A stretch of DNA of 64,000 bases. Source: Sorghum bicolor. Taxonomy: Eukaryota; Streptophyta; Magnoliopsida; Poales; Poaceae. A model generated the notes under the pieces. That model did not search any database. It was given only the letters and a program-made list of their open reading frames with translations, and was not told the DNA's origin. A program made the translations under genes and the position numbers. The stretch is from assembly GCF_000003195.3 (NCBI RefSeq), contig NC_012870.2:36396741-36460740 (forward strand), given 5' to 3'. Shown here piece after piece: positions 24,310 through 36,900 of the stretch; position 1 is the first letter of the stretch, and every line of letters starts with the position of its first letter.

Positions 24310-26675
24310 AATCATCAAGGACGGATGGGTAGACTATGATGGAGAAGTTGTAAGGTCTGAAGACATATAACTTGAACAGAACTGTCCCGAGGAGACCGTA
24401 GCACCGAGTCAGGTGTGAAGAAAGAAGATAGTTATACATGAAGCGGAGGCGCCGCCGGAACCACCGACTACGCCATCCACCGAATCCAAGGACGATTGAG
24501 AAAACAGAGAGTCCCGTTCAGAGGACTTAAAAACACCGAACGCCTTGCCAAGAGGTAAACATGGTAGTTATCTTTTTCCTTTCAATTATTTTAAAATAGT
24601 TTGCTTAGTTTATCAGGTTTATATCATCTTAAAAAAAGTTAAAAAATAGTAAGCCCCATGTGAGTATGCTCATGGCATAAAACCCATAAGTACATTCACT
24701 GTGGTGGCGTAAAAATGAAATAAATATATTCCTGTCCTATAAAAATGAAAATATAAAAATAAATTTATGATCCTACTAAAAAGAGTAACATTTATTGAGG
24801 AGGCTCAACATGATAAAGGCTAAATATTTATGCTAACACTTAACTAGTCCACAAAGCTTTGTTGTCTATTTGAGCTCCACAGAATTCAAGGATCAAAGAA
24901 GACTAGCAGACGGAGGACATCCTAATCACTGTCAGGGTGCTGCCGACATTCAAATACACCTCCGCCACTTGCTAGCTACATCAGAAGAGATTACGTCAAA
25001 ATCCAGCTTGGGGGAAAGCACCCCCATTTATCCAGCTAAGTATTCTACTCACGTTTATACTTTACTCTAATAATAAAATGATGCATAATCATAGAAACCC
25101 AAATAAAGATTTTGTGCTTATATATATCTTTGCTTAGTTTGCTAAATAAATAAATAAATAAAGTTTGCTATGAACCCTCATGATAAGCTCTCACATGGAA
25201 ATGATGAATAGTTGCTCTGCCATGATAGTTCTAAAAATTGAAATCTCTCTCAAGTTTAGGCATCACTGTTTTGAATTAAGATTTGCTCTAAACCTGAACT
25301 TGTGGGGAGAGTACTTGATCTAAAGTCTAAGTTGTTAACGGATATGATATGGGAAGGTTGAGCTGCTGTTTATCTGTTCCTAGAGATGCTAGAATTCTGG
25401 ATAACTTTATCTTTGAAAATCTTTAAAATGTTGCATGATGAGTTCCTGTATGATGAGAGTTTAAATTCCTACCAAAACCATATATACATGCTTGCTAGAC
25501 TTTGAGCCACACATCTACTTTTTACTGCTTATGAGCATTGAGTGTAGTCAAGCTGTGTAGACCCTTAGGAGCTTGTCATGTGGTTAAATCAAGATTCACT
25601 TGCACGTTCACCCACACATGCTGCTTCTACTCCGGAAGTACGCATCCACATATATCCATCCATTTCCATCTCCAGAACCACCCAAAAATATTCTACTCCT
25701 AATCTGGGAGAGAATAGCCAAAAACATTTATGTTTTCCCCTTTGAAATAAATGCTCAAGTTATCTTGGTTACTACCACTTGCTATATTATTTTAGGAGAT
25801 GAGTGCTCTAAAAAAAAGAGAGAAAAAAAATAAATACGAGGAAAAAAAAGGGGCAAGTGCCCGGAACCTCGAAAGAAAAGAAAAGAAAAAGTGAGACGAG
25901 AGGTAAAAATGGACAAGTGTCCGACAGTAGAATTAGGGGTACAAGATACCCACCTGAGAGAAAAGAAAAAGAATATATAGAGCATCTCATTCTCCCCAAA
26001 AGTTTCAAAAGAGCAAGGAAGGTATGTATCCCCTCAAAAGAGCACAAGTAGAATTAGACTTTCACCATTGTTAGCACCATCATCACCATTGTTATCACCA
26101 TTCTTTCGCCACACATACACATCTTGATTTGACTTATTGACTTGTTCTTTTGGATCCATGGTTTGACTATGCAATAAATGTCTTGTAAGTATGTATTAGC
26201 GGTCTCCTACCTATGAGCTCCAGATATCAAAAGCCTTATTAGAGTAGGGTGAGAGAGAAGGCAATGTCACTATGCCTTATACCATAAATACCACATACTT
26301 TGAGAGAAGGCATACACCATTACTGCCTTGGTAAGGATCCAGAAATACCACAAAAGAGAGACTAGAGAGAGTCATACAAGGAATCTCTGAGTTTTATTTG
26401 AAAATTTGCAAAAACTCCAGAGCTATAGTTAATCGAAGAACAAGAGACATGGTGCTTGACTAGACTGTTCTATCTTTTAATTACTCAAGACAGAAGTGAC
26501 GGTTACAAGTCCCATGGTGAAAGGTAAATGAGTAAGTTTTAAGTCTTAACAGTTTACTCTAACCAGAGATGAGATCTTGTTTAAACGCATGTGTATCTTT
26601 AAGTTATGAAACCACTGCAGAAAATGTTGAGTTCATCTTTGCTCAGAGACGAGCAAAGGTTAAGCTTGGGGAGCT
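24310..26675 (+). other. Non-coding 3' internal region and polypurine tract of Athila-like copy 2
   Basis: No reverse transcriptase or integrase is present. A CCAGCTTGGGGGAAAG motif near 25005-25020 and the LTR-abutting AAGCTTGGGGAGCT at 26662-26675 are polypurine-tract-like. An A-rich tract near 25807-25855 is the counterpart of the T-rich tract in copy 1. Confidence 0.55.
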
Positions 26676-27957
26676 TGTTGACGGTCCTTAATGCTCATAT
26701 TTAACCATTAATTAATCATAGAAAAGGATCCAAATGCAACCAACACCTAGACTTAGGGTTTTATCTGACAGAATTCCACAAGTTTTGGTGTTTGTCTATT
26801 TCTGCAGGGGGTTATCAGGAAATACGGAAGAAAGGCCCACAGGTCGGGTTTACATAGAGATATTAACGTGCCGCGCAATTTTCTATCATCTAGAAGACTC
26901 CAGAAAAGCCACGGGACCGAAGCGGAAGCCGAGAGGCCTCAGGGACAGGGCGCCCTCCCTAGTCCTGAGGGCGCCCGCCCACCTCTTTCCACCAATCAGG
27001 GTGAAGTTCGACGATCAGGCTCCACCGACCTAATACTTCAAGGAAAACCACACGATCAATGTCGGTTTGATCCGACGGCCCAGATTCACTTGAAGGGACT
27101 ATAAAACCAGACCCCCCTGGCCCCTGGAGATCATACCTCTTCTACAGAATCAAAGCTAGGGTTTCAATTCTTCGTCCAAGTAGACAGGATCCCTCTAGTT
27201 CTTCTAGTTCTACCTCTAGTTCATCTAGATCTAGTTCTAGTTCATCTAGTTCTAGTTCTAGTTCCTCTAGTTCTAGTTCTAGTTAGTTCTAGTTGTAATC
27301 TAGAAAATAGGGAGAGAGAAGAGGAGAGCGGAGGAGGAGCCGGATCTGTCGGATCTTCCTCAACATTATACTTTTGCAACATCTGGTTCGTTCTTCATCG
27401 TTCTCCAGGTTCTTCAATTCATAATTCCTGAGTTATTTAATTACTTTTATTTACATTCAAGTTATTTATTGGATTCCCGCTTGCATCAAGTGCTCTAGTC
27501 TTTATAACGCTAGAGTAGTAATTAATAGATTAGACGTGGTGTTTAGTCTTGCAATTACCTGGAATTGCACCCAATCCTGCGGATTGTTGTGGTAGCCTTA
27601 GGGTAGTGACAGCCCTAACGGTCGACGTTTTCCACCACGTTCGGATTGGTGTTTGTAGGACCGTAGTCAGACCTTCCTAGCCCCCTTCTCATCTCTTTCC
27701 GTGGTTAGTGCTCTGATGTCCCGATATAGATAGTCTTGAAGTAATTCTTGATTCTTAGATCAACTAGAGAACTCTCAGGAAACTTCCTCTTTTTCCAATA
27801 AAAATAATTATATAGTTATCCTTTGGCGATCTTGGATCTTAATTAGTACACTCACGTTCTCTGTGGAAAATCGATACTCTGGAATACTCCCGGGTGAAAG
27901 CTACATCGGTATCCGTGCGCTTGCGGATTTTTCTATTTGCGTTTAAAATACCCAACA
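26676..27957 (+). repeat. 3' LTR of Athila-like copy 2
   Basis: It is 1282 bp, with TGTTGACGG and CCAACA ends, and is followed by the AGCTT duplication. Confidence 0.92.
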
Positions 27958-28593
27958 AGCTTTCAACTCATTATATGACTTAGGAAGTCCTGGCACATTC
28001 TTCAAAGATCCAGAAAGCAACTCAAGGAATGCATCAAACCCAGATGTTGTTATCCGATTGTACACTTTTACATGCAGCAGTTTAATAATGAAAGATAACC
28101 TAGTCTCCTCGGTGCAACCTGGATAAAGTTCACGCTTTGCCTCTTCCATGAGTTTTTAATATAAGTTACCACCAAAGCCATGGCTCGCTGCGTCTCGCAT
28201 ATCTTGAATCAACCCCTGAACTCCCCTTGCACCATCATCTATGACATCTTCTGCTTGTCCTTCCTCAGGAAGTGGTGCCTGGTCATCATTTCCATCCCAT
28301 GGCATATCCTCTGGTACAACAGCAAGTTCTCCATCATCATCTTGTTGGACATCATCAATAAGTTCCTCTCCATGGTGAATCCACCTTGTATAGCTTCTAG
28401 ACATACCATTGATTTCAATATCCTCGTGTACCTCATCTAAGCTTTTCTCTATGTGGTTTAGGCATTTGCGGCATGGGCACTTGATTTTTTCATTTGCACT
28501 ATATCTTGCTCGGACATGTTGCATGAACTGGTCCACACCATCCAAAAAAGGCAGCGAAAATGGTTTTTCATTGTAAATCCACCTACTATCCAT

Positions 28594-30849
28594 CTTGACC
28601 TACACAAAATTAGTTGCCACATAATTATCTTCGCTGTAGTAAATCGCTTGTATAGCCAACCAGAGCTGCCAAAATAACTTGGAAGAACATATCTAACCTT
28701 GATCTATAGTGACGGTGGTGTCCAAATGTGACGGTGCCAGCCATCACAAATTACGGCTTCCATCTCTGGCTCAAGCGATGGCTGGCATCTCCGTTGTAGG
28801 CTGACAGATCTGCCCCCAGCGAAGCCCCCATCGATGGAGTTGCTAGCCTCCATCTCAGGTGCCCATTGAGCATCCATTCATTGAGCAACAGCTGGATGAG
28901 GTGGGTGAGGCAGAGCCGGGTGAGCACTACGGTTCTGGCTTGCTAGCAGCAGATGTAGGTGTTGGGTGGACCGAGAGTGGCAGAGCAGGGGCGAGAGAGA
29001 GAGGGGCAGAGCGGGGGCGAGAGTGGCGTGGCTGGAGGCGGGGTGGCGGTGTGGCTCTACCTTGCGAGCGTTGGAGGTGGCGCCGTGGCTGGAGGTGTCG
29101 CCGGCGAGAGTGGCTGAGCGAGGGCAGAGCGGGGGCAGAGCGGGGGCAAGAGTGGGCGAGCGGGCAGCAGAGTGTTCTTATGACTGAGGAGCACAATGAC
29201 AGGTGGGCCCATGTGTTCTTGAGCTTCATTCATCCCTGTCCATTGTTCATGCATTTTGTTTTTAAATCTGTGCCGAAAAATTGTAACATGGATTCCTCCT
29301 AGTAGGTATATCTAAATGGAGTGTTTTTTTTCAAAACTTTTAAGAATCAATTTCTATCAATTTAATGTGTTGATGCTACTCATATTTTCATGTTACAAAA
29401 TTTGAACAGTTGGAAAGTACAATTGTACAAAAAGTGCAACTAAAGGCCACAATTAGAAATTGTAAATGATTTCAGATGGAAAAGTAGTTAACATGACTTT
29501 TGTACAACTCATCAAGACGAACAATTTATATTTTGGTCATTTGGCCATCCGACAAATTGATGGTAAAGTAGTTCATAAAACTTAGAATCTCCCTCATAGT
29601 CTCATGAACTATAAGTGAGATGTATAAGGTTGTGAACAATGTTACCCATCACTTTGTCAAATGGACAAGTGGCCAAAATAAAAAGTGTTCATCTTCATGA
29701 GATGAGCAATCTTTCTGTTCATCACTTTTAAATTTGGAAACATTTAGTACCCTAATTTGTTGTCCCTAATCTAATTTTTTGAATTTTTAATTTAAAACTA
29801 TCAAAACAAAGTCAAATGAAAATATAACAAAAATACAGAAAGTACATCTCGATGAGTTGCATAACTTTGTTATAGACAACTTCGCAAATATCAGTCGTTT
29901 AGTACCCCAAAATCCAATTTGAGTCCCAATTTAACTAAATGGCTCTCTTACAGGTGGACCCAGTGCTTCAGTAGCACAATCGGCCCAGCGAACCACCTTC
30001 CACCGAGAGAGCGGCCCAACCAGGTCAGACAAATTTTTCGCTGCCGCTCCCGCCCCATCCCGCTCGCTGACACAGGGGACCCACGCCGACTCCCGCTCTC
30101 TCTACCCAAAACCACCCCGTCGCCTTATCCTCTTCACCGGTTGGCAAAGGGGAAATCCCCAATCTCCCGAACCCTAAACCCTGCCTACGGAGCGCCCACC
30201 GCCTCCCTGCCCACCTCCACTGCGCCCACCTCGCCGCCCGCCGCCACCTCGCCTCCACAACGCCCACCTCGCCGCCCGCCACCACCTCGCCCACCTCCAC
30301 AGCACCCGCCGCCCTCACCACGACCCCGCCCGCCTCCGCAGTGCCCACCATCATGAACTCGGCCGACTACGCACCATCTCGTCGACGGCCTCCACACTAC
30401 TTGCGCCTGCCGTCACCAGCACGCGAGCTCCGAACGACACCCCCTCAGCTCGGCTTCCTCCTCCGAAGGTACTCTACCTCCTCTCGCTGTCTCTAGCTTG
30501 GAGCAATGATGTCCTAACAGTGGAAGTGTGGTAGGAGAATTGTGGATTTGTTGTCTGAATGTTGACAATGGTAGGAGAAGTGTGGTACCGTCAGTAACAC
30601 CCTTATTTGCTAGGTACTGTTTGTTTGTTCCAATGTATTGTTAGGTACTGTTTGTTTGTTCCATTCTGCAAAGCTTCAGTTTGTTATTGTCTAGTGTTAT
30701 GTACTGCCATCTGTTCTGCTATTGTCTGTTATTTTCACTTATGTCATCAATATGTGTACTGATTTGTTAGTTATTTGTTCATTTTGTTTACAGAAACTGG
30801 TTAAAGTTTCTGATTTGTCTACATCTCATCATACTTAGTCATACAAGAT
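28594..30849. other. Divergent intergenic region of the CACTA element
   Basis: The region separates the 5' ends of the TNP2 gene (minus) and the Transposase_24 gene (plus), so it should hold both promoters. TGTGACGG motifs occur at about 28710-28735. A GC-rich segment (28850-29180) is followed by an AT-rich stretch. A CCT/CGCC-rich stretch (30180-30350) looks like an untranslated leader. The frames inside the GC-rich parts are low-complexity and not supported as genes. Confidence 0.5.
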
Positions 30850-33635
30850 ATGACGAAAAACAAGTACGAGCAGCAAAGGGATGAAAATGTAAAGAAAATT
30901 CAGGAAGTTTTTAAATCTTTGGGTATACCAATCTTAGCTCAGGAAGTTATTGATGGTCTTGCAAAAAAACAAAAGGGCAAAGGGAAGGCAGTAGCCACTG
31001 AAAATCCAGGATCTGACCATGATTATGATCCATCATCTGAAATTGAAAACGAAACTGATAGTGACGATGAATGTGATGACGACCTCCATGTTGAGGTCAA
31101 TACTCAGGTGAGATGCATTACATGGCCAATTAGCAAGTTTCTGGTATCTTTGAAACATGAACTTCATTGACTAATTTCATTTACTAGGGCACTTGTTTTT
31201 TCACTAATAGGATGCATATTTATCTATGCAGGTAGAAGAGATGGTTCCAGGAACGCGCCTTGTCCAAAAGAAGCTGAAGGTGGGGACGGCGGCTGCCAGC
31301 AAAAAGGCACCGTGGACACCAACAAGATTAACTAGGCAGCAAGCAGCCATGTCGCCTGGACGTCGTCCACCACCTAGGCAGAGAATGCCCTTGCTTCCTA
31401 AGAACCCTGCAAAAGGCAGCACACAAGCGAAAAGCCAACACCCTACAAGCAGCAGCCTCACCACAAACACTGCAAACAAAGCCCCTGCTCCTCTAGTGAA
31501 TCCCACAGCCCCTGCTCCTCCAGTGAACCCCACAGCCCCTGCTCCTCCAGTGATCCCCACACCCAGTCCAGCCATCTCTGCTCCTATTCCCACAGCTATT
31601 CCATCCATGTCTGCTCCTATTCCAAACAGAGAGGCTAGTATTCACAAATTCACCAAGGCAACTGTAGCCAAGTCTGTGCCTGGTGCAAACCCAATGTGTA
31701 CACCTTCTACTCCAAGACCAACTGCTGCCCTATCTAGACATCCTACTCCTGCCACTAGTGTCACCCAAGAAGTTCCTATAGACACCTCGCCAGGTGTGCA
31801 GAGCTCTAGGCAGAGCAATGACATCAATGTGTTAGCTGATCCATTTGATGCAGCAACTACAGAGGACAATGTACATGAAGAACAAGCTTGTGACTTAGAT
31901 CAGGGTAAGCAATATGGGTTTCCAATCATGCTTTCGTCCATCACATATCTACTTTGTCACTGCTATAGCAACACATTATCATTCTTATTGCAGATGTAGG
32001 CCGACGAAAGGAAGTCCGTAAGAAAAGCATGGGTCATGGTTTAGAAAAGTTGCTAAAAAAGGGGCACAAGCTGCCTATCGAAGTGGCTGAAGGGAAGAAA
32101 AGGCCTGCTGTCCCCCTTCAGGCAGCTAAGCTAGCATCAGAAACTGGCATTTTCCTTAGAGACCAGCTCCCTATCTACACATCATGGAAGACTTATGAAA
32201 ATGATGCGGGGAAGGCACAAGTCCAAAAAGTGCTTGATAAAGTGGTGGTGAGAAATATTTCACTAAAAATACTTCTAACCAATCACTAGCTCAACTCCGT
32301 TTTAATAAATGTTGTCTAACAAATCATTTCTGTGGCTACAGACAAGGTTGGATGTGGATATTAAGAATGATGGACCATGCAAGTTAGCATGCACTGATAT
32401 TGTCAAGAGGGGAGTAAGGCAACAGAGGTATCATCTGAAAAGGAAGTACTATGACGAGTCACTGACAAAAGAACAACTCTTGGCCATGGAACCTCCACCT
32501 AAGATGAAGAAGCAGGAGTGGGTCAACCTGGTTGAGTACTGGTGTGAGCCAAAGAATCAGGTATTTGCCTTGATTAACTCTTTTCTTACTGTGAAATGGA
32601 ATATGTTCAAGTGAATGAACCTCTATTGCATTTATATGGTGCAGGAAAAAAGTTCCAAGAATAAAGCTAACCGTGCCCTAGTGCAGCTTCACCAAAAGAC
32701 TGGATCTAGGTCCTACATTGCCCACCATTACAGCCTGGTATGGATACTATGCCTTTTGTACAAGTAGTTTGAAAGATGGGTCATTTGTACCATATATAGT
32801 CTCATGCAATTGTATGGCACTCTAAGTAATTACCAAGTGCTTAACACCTGCCTACAAATTTTGTGTTACAATAAAAAATTAATGTGTGGGTTTGTGCTGA
32901 TACAAAACATACAAATGTTGAGTTTGGCCAATCTGTTGACATAACATGCATGCCATAGAGAAGTACTCTAATGTATGAATTTATGATGATACAGTGCTTA
33001 TAAATGTTGGGATCTTGCTATAAATATGCACAACTAATCTGATGCTTGTCCACAATATGTTGAGAAGTACTCTAATTCATTTACCTTTATGGACAGAGGT
33101 CTAAGTACAACGACACGGAACCAGATGCGATTGAATTCTTTGGTGAATGCATGAATCATCCACAACATGGTCGTACTCCTCTTGCAAATGAATTATATGT
33201 AATTGAACTCAATGTTGCAGATTCAATCCTAGTATAAGACTGTTACTGTTGTATGGCCTTTCAATCAAGTGCATGGATTCTATGTAGGAACAAATGGTGG
33301 CAGAGAAGGAAAAAGAACCAGAAGAAGGAGAACAACAGAAGTCTCCAACCAAGATAGTTGCTGAAAGTCTCAGCCACATCAGCAATAGATCAACATTCCT
33401 TCAAAGTCTTGGCATAACTAAAGTGAGCAAGGCTGCCGGGTCCACATCAGCTGCAGCACAAGCACGTATGCAAGCGCAATTTGAAGAACAGCTACAAGAA
33501 GAAAGAGAGGAGGCTCCAAGGAGGCAGGAAGTGTGGCAGGCACAACTTGAAGTGTGGCAGGCCGCACTTGAAGAAAACCAAAACCTTGCTACGCGCGACA
33601 CAAGAAGAAGTGAAGGCAATGAACAACAAGTTTGA
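30850..33635 (+). CDS. Transposase_24 (Ptta/En/Spm)-type protein, seven exons, apparently intact
   Basis: Exons 30850-31107, 31232-31904, 31994-32247, 32342-32560, 32645-32737, 33097-33198 and 33288-33635 join in frame at GT...AG boundaries to give 648 aa with no stop. The N terminus has basic KKQKGKGK followed by an acidic stretch. Residues about 87-310 are proline/alanine-rich with imperfect NPTAPAPPV repeats. Residues about 430-500 hold the family signature: EWVNLVEYW, then NKANRALVQLHQKTGS, then YIAHHYSL. The C-terminal exon is a Gln/Glu-rich coiled coil. In En/Spm the second protein (TNPA-like) binds subterminal repeats; a similar role is inferred here. Exon-intron boundaries were chosen by eye. 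Confidence 0.78.
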
Positions 33636-33949
33636 TGAAGTCAGTTCGATGCTACGATCTTTGCTGAAATTTCACAAAGATTGAGGTAGGCTGAATGCAC
33701 TCTATGCTTGATAATGCCCAGGTTGGAAATTTGAGGGCTGCTGAAACTTCTCTGCACTTGTTGAACTTGTTTGATGTTTTGTCTCATGGAACTTGTGTGT
33801 GGTCATGGAACCTGGAACTTGTAATATGGTTTATGTCAGTACTTGTGTGTGAACCTAGAACCTGAACTTGTGGAATTTGAAAACTGTGTTATCAGTTTCA
33901 ATATGTCTGTGATATGTATGATGCCTTGGCAATATTGTGTATGAATGAC
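33636..33949 (+). other. 3' untranslated region of the Transposase_24 gene
   Basis: It is AT-rich with repeated GTGTGTGAACC(T)AGAACCT-like phrases, and no open frame is supported. It ends at the ATGAC duplication flanking the solo LTR. Confidence 0.5.
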
Positions 33950-36900
33950 TGTGGCAGAACCCCCTAAGTGTTTGGGCCCACCGGCACCTGTCATTGTCCC
34001 AAAGACCTCTGACGGTGGTGTCGGGGATCCTTCCACTATAGAAGTCCGATGAGCATCTCAGGACGCTCATTCCACCGCTACCTGGGACGTATCAAACAGG
34101 CTCGTCCTGACCACCAGCGATGGTCAATTAACGGAAATTTCTTCTCCTCGCCCTTACATGATAGCAAGTGGCCACCTTAACACCAGGATCATTCGTTGCG
34201 AAGACATTGCAGTATCACAGACGACACAAGACCAAAATAATATTTCAGAGTAAAACAGCGGAAGTATTACATAACTTATTTTACAAAAGGAGTTCTTCCA
34301 AATAGCAGAGTGTTATTACAAACCAGGTCCAGTGGAGCAACTTAAACTTTAGTACACAGATTACAAATTTACAGACCCTGCCCATGGGTCACGCTCACTC
34401 TTCTTCGTCGTCAACCTCGACGACGGTCACACAACAGGGTCCAAAACAAGTCGGCTCCTGAGCTTCACCTGCAACAGGGGTTATGAAACCCTGAGTACGG
34501 GAGTACTCAACAAGACTTACCCGGTGGAAAAAGAGAAGAAGGTAGGAATGCAGGCTTAGGGTAGACAAGGAGTGGCTTAGTGAGTTGCCAAAGTGTTTTG
34601 CTAAAAGCTTACTAATAGTGCATCCTTACTTTAAAGTTTTACCCACGAATTCCTCTCCTTAAGAGTCTGAGGAGTTCAAGGACAGTCTATCTAGTTGCTT
34701 CCCACAGACAAGTCTGTGAGCTCCTAGTCCTTATTCAAAGTATTATCTATCCAACGGCCATAGCTTCATGTCACTCTGAGTCCGGGAATTGGGATCCGAA
34801 CCTCATGAGACATTTCCCCTTTCTTGTTTTATCACTTAGTTGCATAATTAACTACGATGAGGGTCGAAGGAATTGAGTCTCCCAATCGGGGAGCAACGAC
34901 GATTCGAATCGCTTAGCAATCCAGCTGGAGTTCCTAACCACCCGACATATGTAGAACCAAATCTTGCATATATCAACCCAAATCGAGCTCTCCGCAAATT
35001 TGACTAGGTTCGCGGCACCCGAGAGCACAGTACTCCACCATCCTACAGCGGATCTAGATGTTTTCCGGTCATCTCAGATCCGTAAGGTGGGTACACTCTA
35101 CTCTCGCCATCGCTCCACGCCCAGTGCGCGAGTAGTTGTTCGCATCGGGGGATCACAAGACCGGGCTTACCGAGGGCAAGTGGCTAGTACTATAAATTCT
35201 CAACCCAGCAGGCCATCAACGGACCGGTCCTTAACCGACACAGTTGGAGACACTACTTTAAGACTCCATTCTTAAAGCAAGTCCACCGACCGGTCTCAAG
35301 TTGAAACATCGTTGATCATAAGTGCATTCCACAACAACCCTTCAAACTTTGTTTGAAAACCTATCTAGTAGCAGGGCTAAGCATCGCTACGCAATTTTAA
35401 AATACAACTGGTGCAAAGGACAAGATAACAAAAATCAAGGTAGTAAATGCAGCAAGTAGGTTATCCCAATTCTAAACTAACTAATGCAGCATTTTCAATT
35501 CATAAGTGATAAAAGATTTAAAACATTCAAGGAGGGGTTAATGCATCCGGGGCTTGCCTTGGTTGCAGGGCAGAGATGGACCCTCGGAGACTTCCCAAGT
35601 CTCGGATCCTACTTCCTCGAACGGAGCACCGACCTCGGGGTCCGGTTCAACGGTCGCTCCTTCGGTCACGAGCACTATATGCAATAGGATGAATGCTCAT
35701 GATATGCGTACGACAAATATGCAAAAAGGACCAAGTTGAGTATAACTGGCCTCCTCGGTGCAACACAGAATAAACAATAATTAAAGTTGTTTAACATGTT
35801 AGTGTCTTTACCCAAGAGGTTGCATCTGTAAACTAAAATTCCTCTTAATTCATAATTATCCTAAATTAACTAATTATTAATCCTTTTATCTCAATTAATT
35901 CTTAATTAAATATTAATGATAGCAATTAAGTATTAATGCCAAACAATAATTAAATGCCAAAGGTCATTAAGGTTAATGACCTCGGGACATCACACAATCC
36001 TAAAATCACTCAAAACCTAATTTTGAGAATTTAACTAATTATTATTTAAGTGTTCTAGAATTATTATTTACTTACTAATTAAGGGTTTAATAATATTTTA
36101 TTCAAACATTATCCAAATGCCACCAAATTATGTGTGGAGCCAGGGAATAATATTCAGAAGCATCCCACAAATTTTGGTGATTTTTGGACATATTATTAAA
36201 TTATTAAAATTCATAGAAGTTTTATTTACTAATTAAAAGAGGCAATTTTCATACACATGTAAACTATCAGAAAATAAAATCTAATATTTTTCTTGGGTTC
36301 TACTCATTTCAGGGAATCTATACAAAAATTTCCATGATTTTTGGATCAATATACAATTTATTACACAAATTTAAACATAAAGCAAAAATTGCACAAAAAG
36401 AAAAAGAAAAATTGCTGCGCAGCGACCAGCCGAAAAATCGGCCCGCAGGCCGGCCCGCTCCCGCTCGGCCCACGCGGGCGCTGCGCGCGCGCTCTTCCCC
36501 TCACACGGTCACTGACGAGCGGGTCCCGCTCGTCAGGCCCTCCTCTCCCCTCTCTCTGCGGGACGCTGACGGGGTAGCCCCACCCGTCAGCTCCTCCTTC
36601 CTCGTGCGCGGCGGCTCTGCCGCGACTCCGGCCGCCGCTGGCGAGGTCTAAGCCCACGCCAGGGCGCGCATCAGCTCCGCCTTACCCTCGCGACATCACT
36701 ACCGTCCCCTACCCGTGCTCTACCGTCTCCCTCCTCCTTGGCCACGCGAAAAGCGGGCGGCCGCCATGGCCGACCATCGGCCGGCCACTAGGGCTCGGTA
36801 GAGCGTAAACCAGCAAGGCTGGGAGGTTCGAGAAGGAGCGGGGAGCATGGTGCTCACATCACCACGGCGGGAGAAGCAGTAGAAGATCTTGGCAACGGTG

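Larger units (their letters stand above)
20323..27957 (+). mobile_element. Athila-like LTR retrotransposon, copy 2 (protease remnant, no pol)
   Basis: Two LTRs (20323-21602 and 26676-27957), differing at about 18 positions by eye, bound a 5.1-kb internal region with a tRNA-Asp primer site. The duplication AGCTT is at 20318-20322 and 27958-27962. It is inserted in the CACTA transposase gene. The family is the same as 7950-15284 but the orientation is opposite and a different part of the coding region survives. Confidence 0.92.
17303..28593 (-). pseudogene. TNP2-type CACTA transposase, multi-exon, broken and split by Athila-like copy 2
   Basis: The N-terminal part (28593-27958) begins MDSRWIY with a CPCRKC cluster, the transposase-associated domain. 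An in-frame TAA lies at 28158-28156. After the insertion (20323-27957), 20317-19275 encodes the Transposase_21/TNP2 core (CPVCGFTRWK, then ATDGFNPFGH and AILWGIHDYPALG blocks), ending at a TAG at the MHI-KNICENI position. Then follow 19252-18851 and, after a frameshift near 18850-18869, a DUF4218-like region (HLAVHLPDEALLRGPVQY, then GRPEGCIAGAY). Introns with GTGAGT and GTATGT donors separate a short exon near 18210-18305 and a DUF4216-like exon (18130-17303) with a strongly acidic end. Such proteins bind and cut CACTA ends. This copy cannot make an intact enzyme. Confidence 0.85.

Noticed and set aside
7950..27957. Envelope-like gene in the Athila-like elements
   Set aside because: Athila elements can carry an env-like frame, but no frame with signal and membrane segments was seen in either internal region.
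28859..29302. Possible gene upstream of TNP2
   Set aside because: The frame is Gly/Arg/Ala-rich, has an equally open antisense frame, and lacks a recognisable domain; leader or promoter is more likely.
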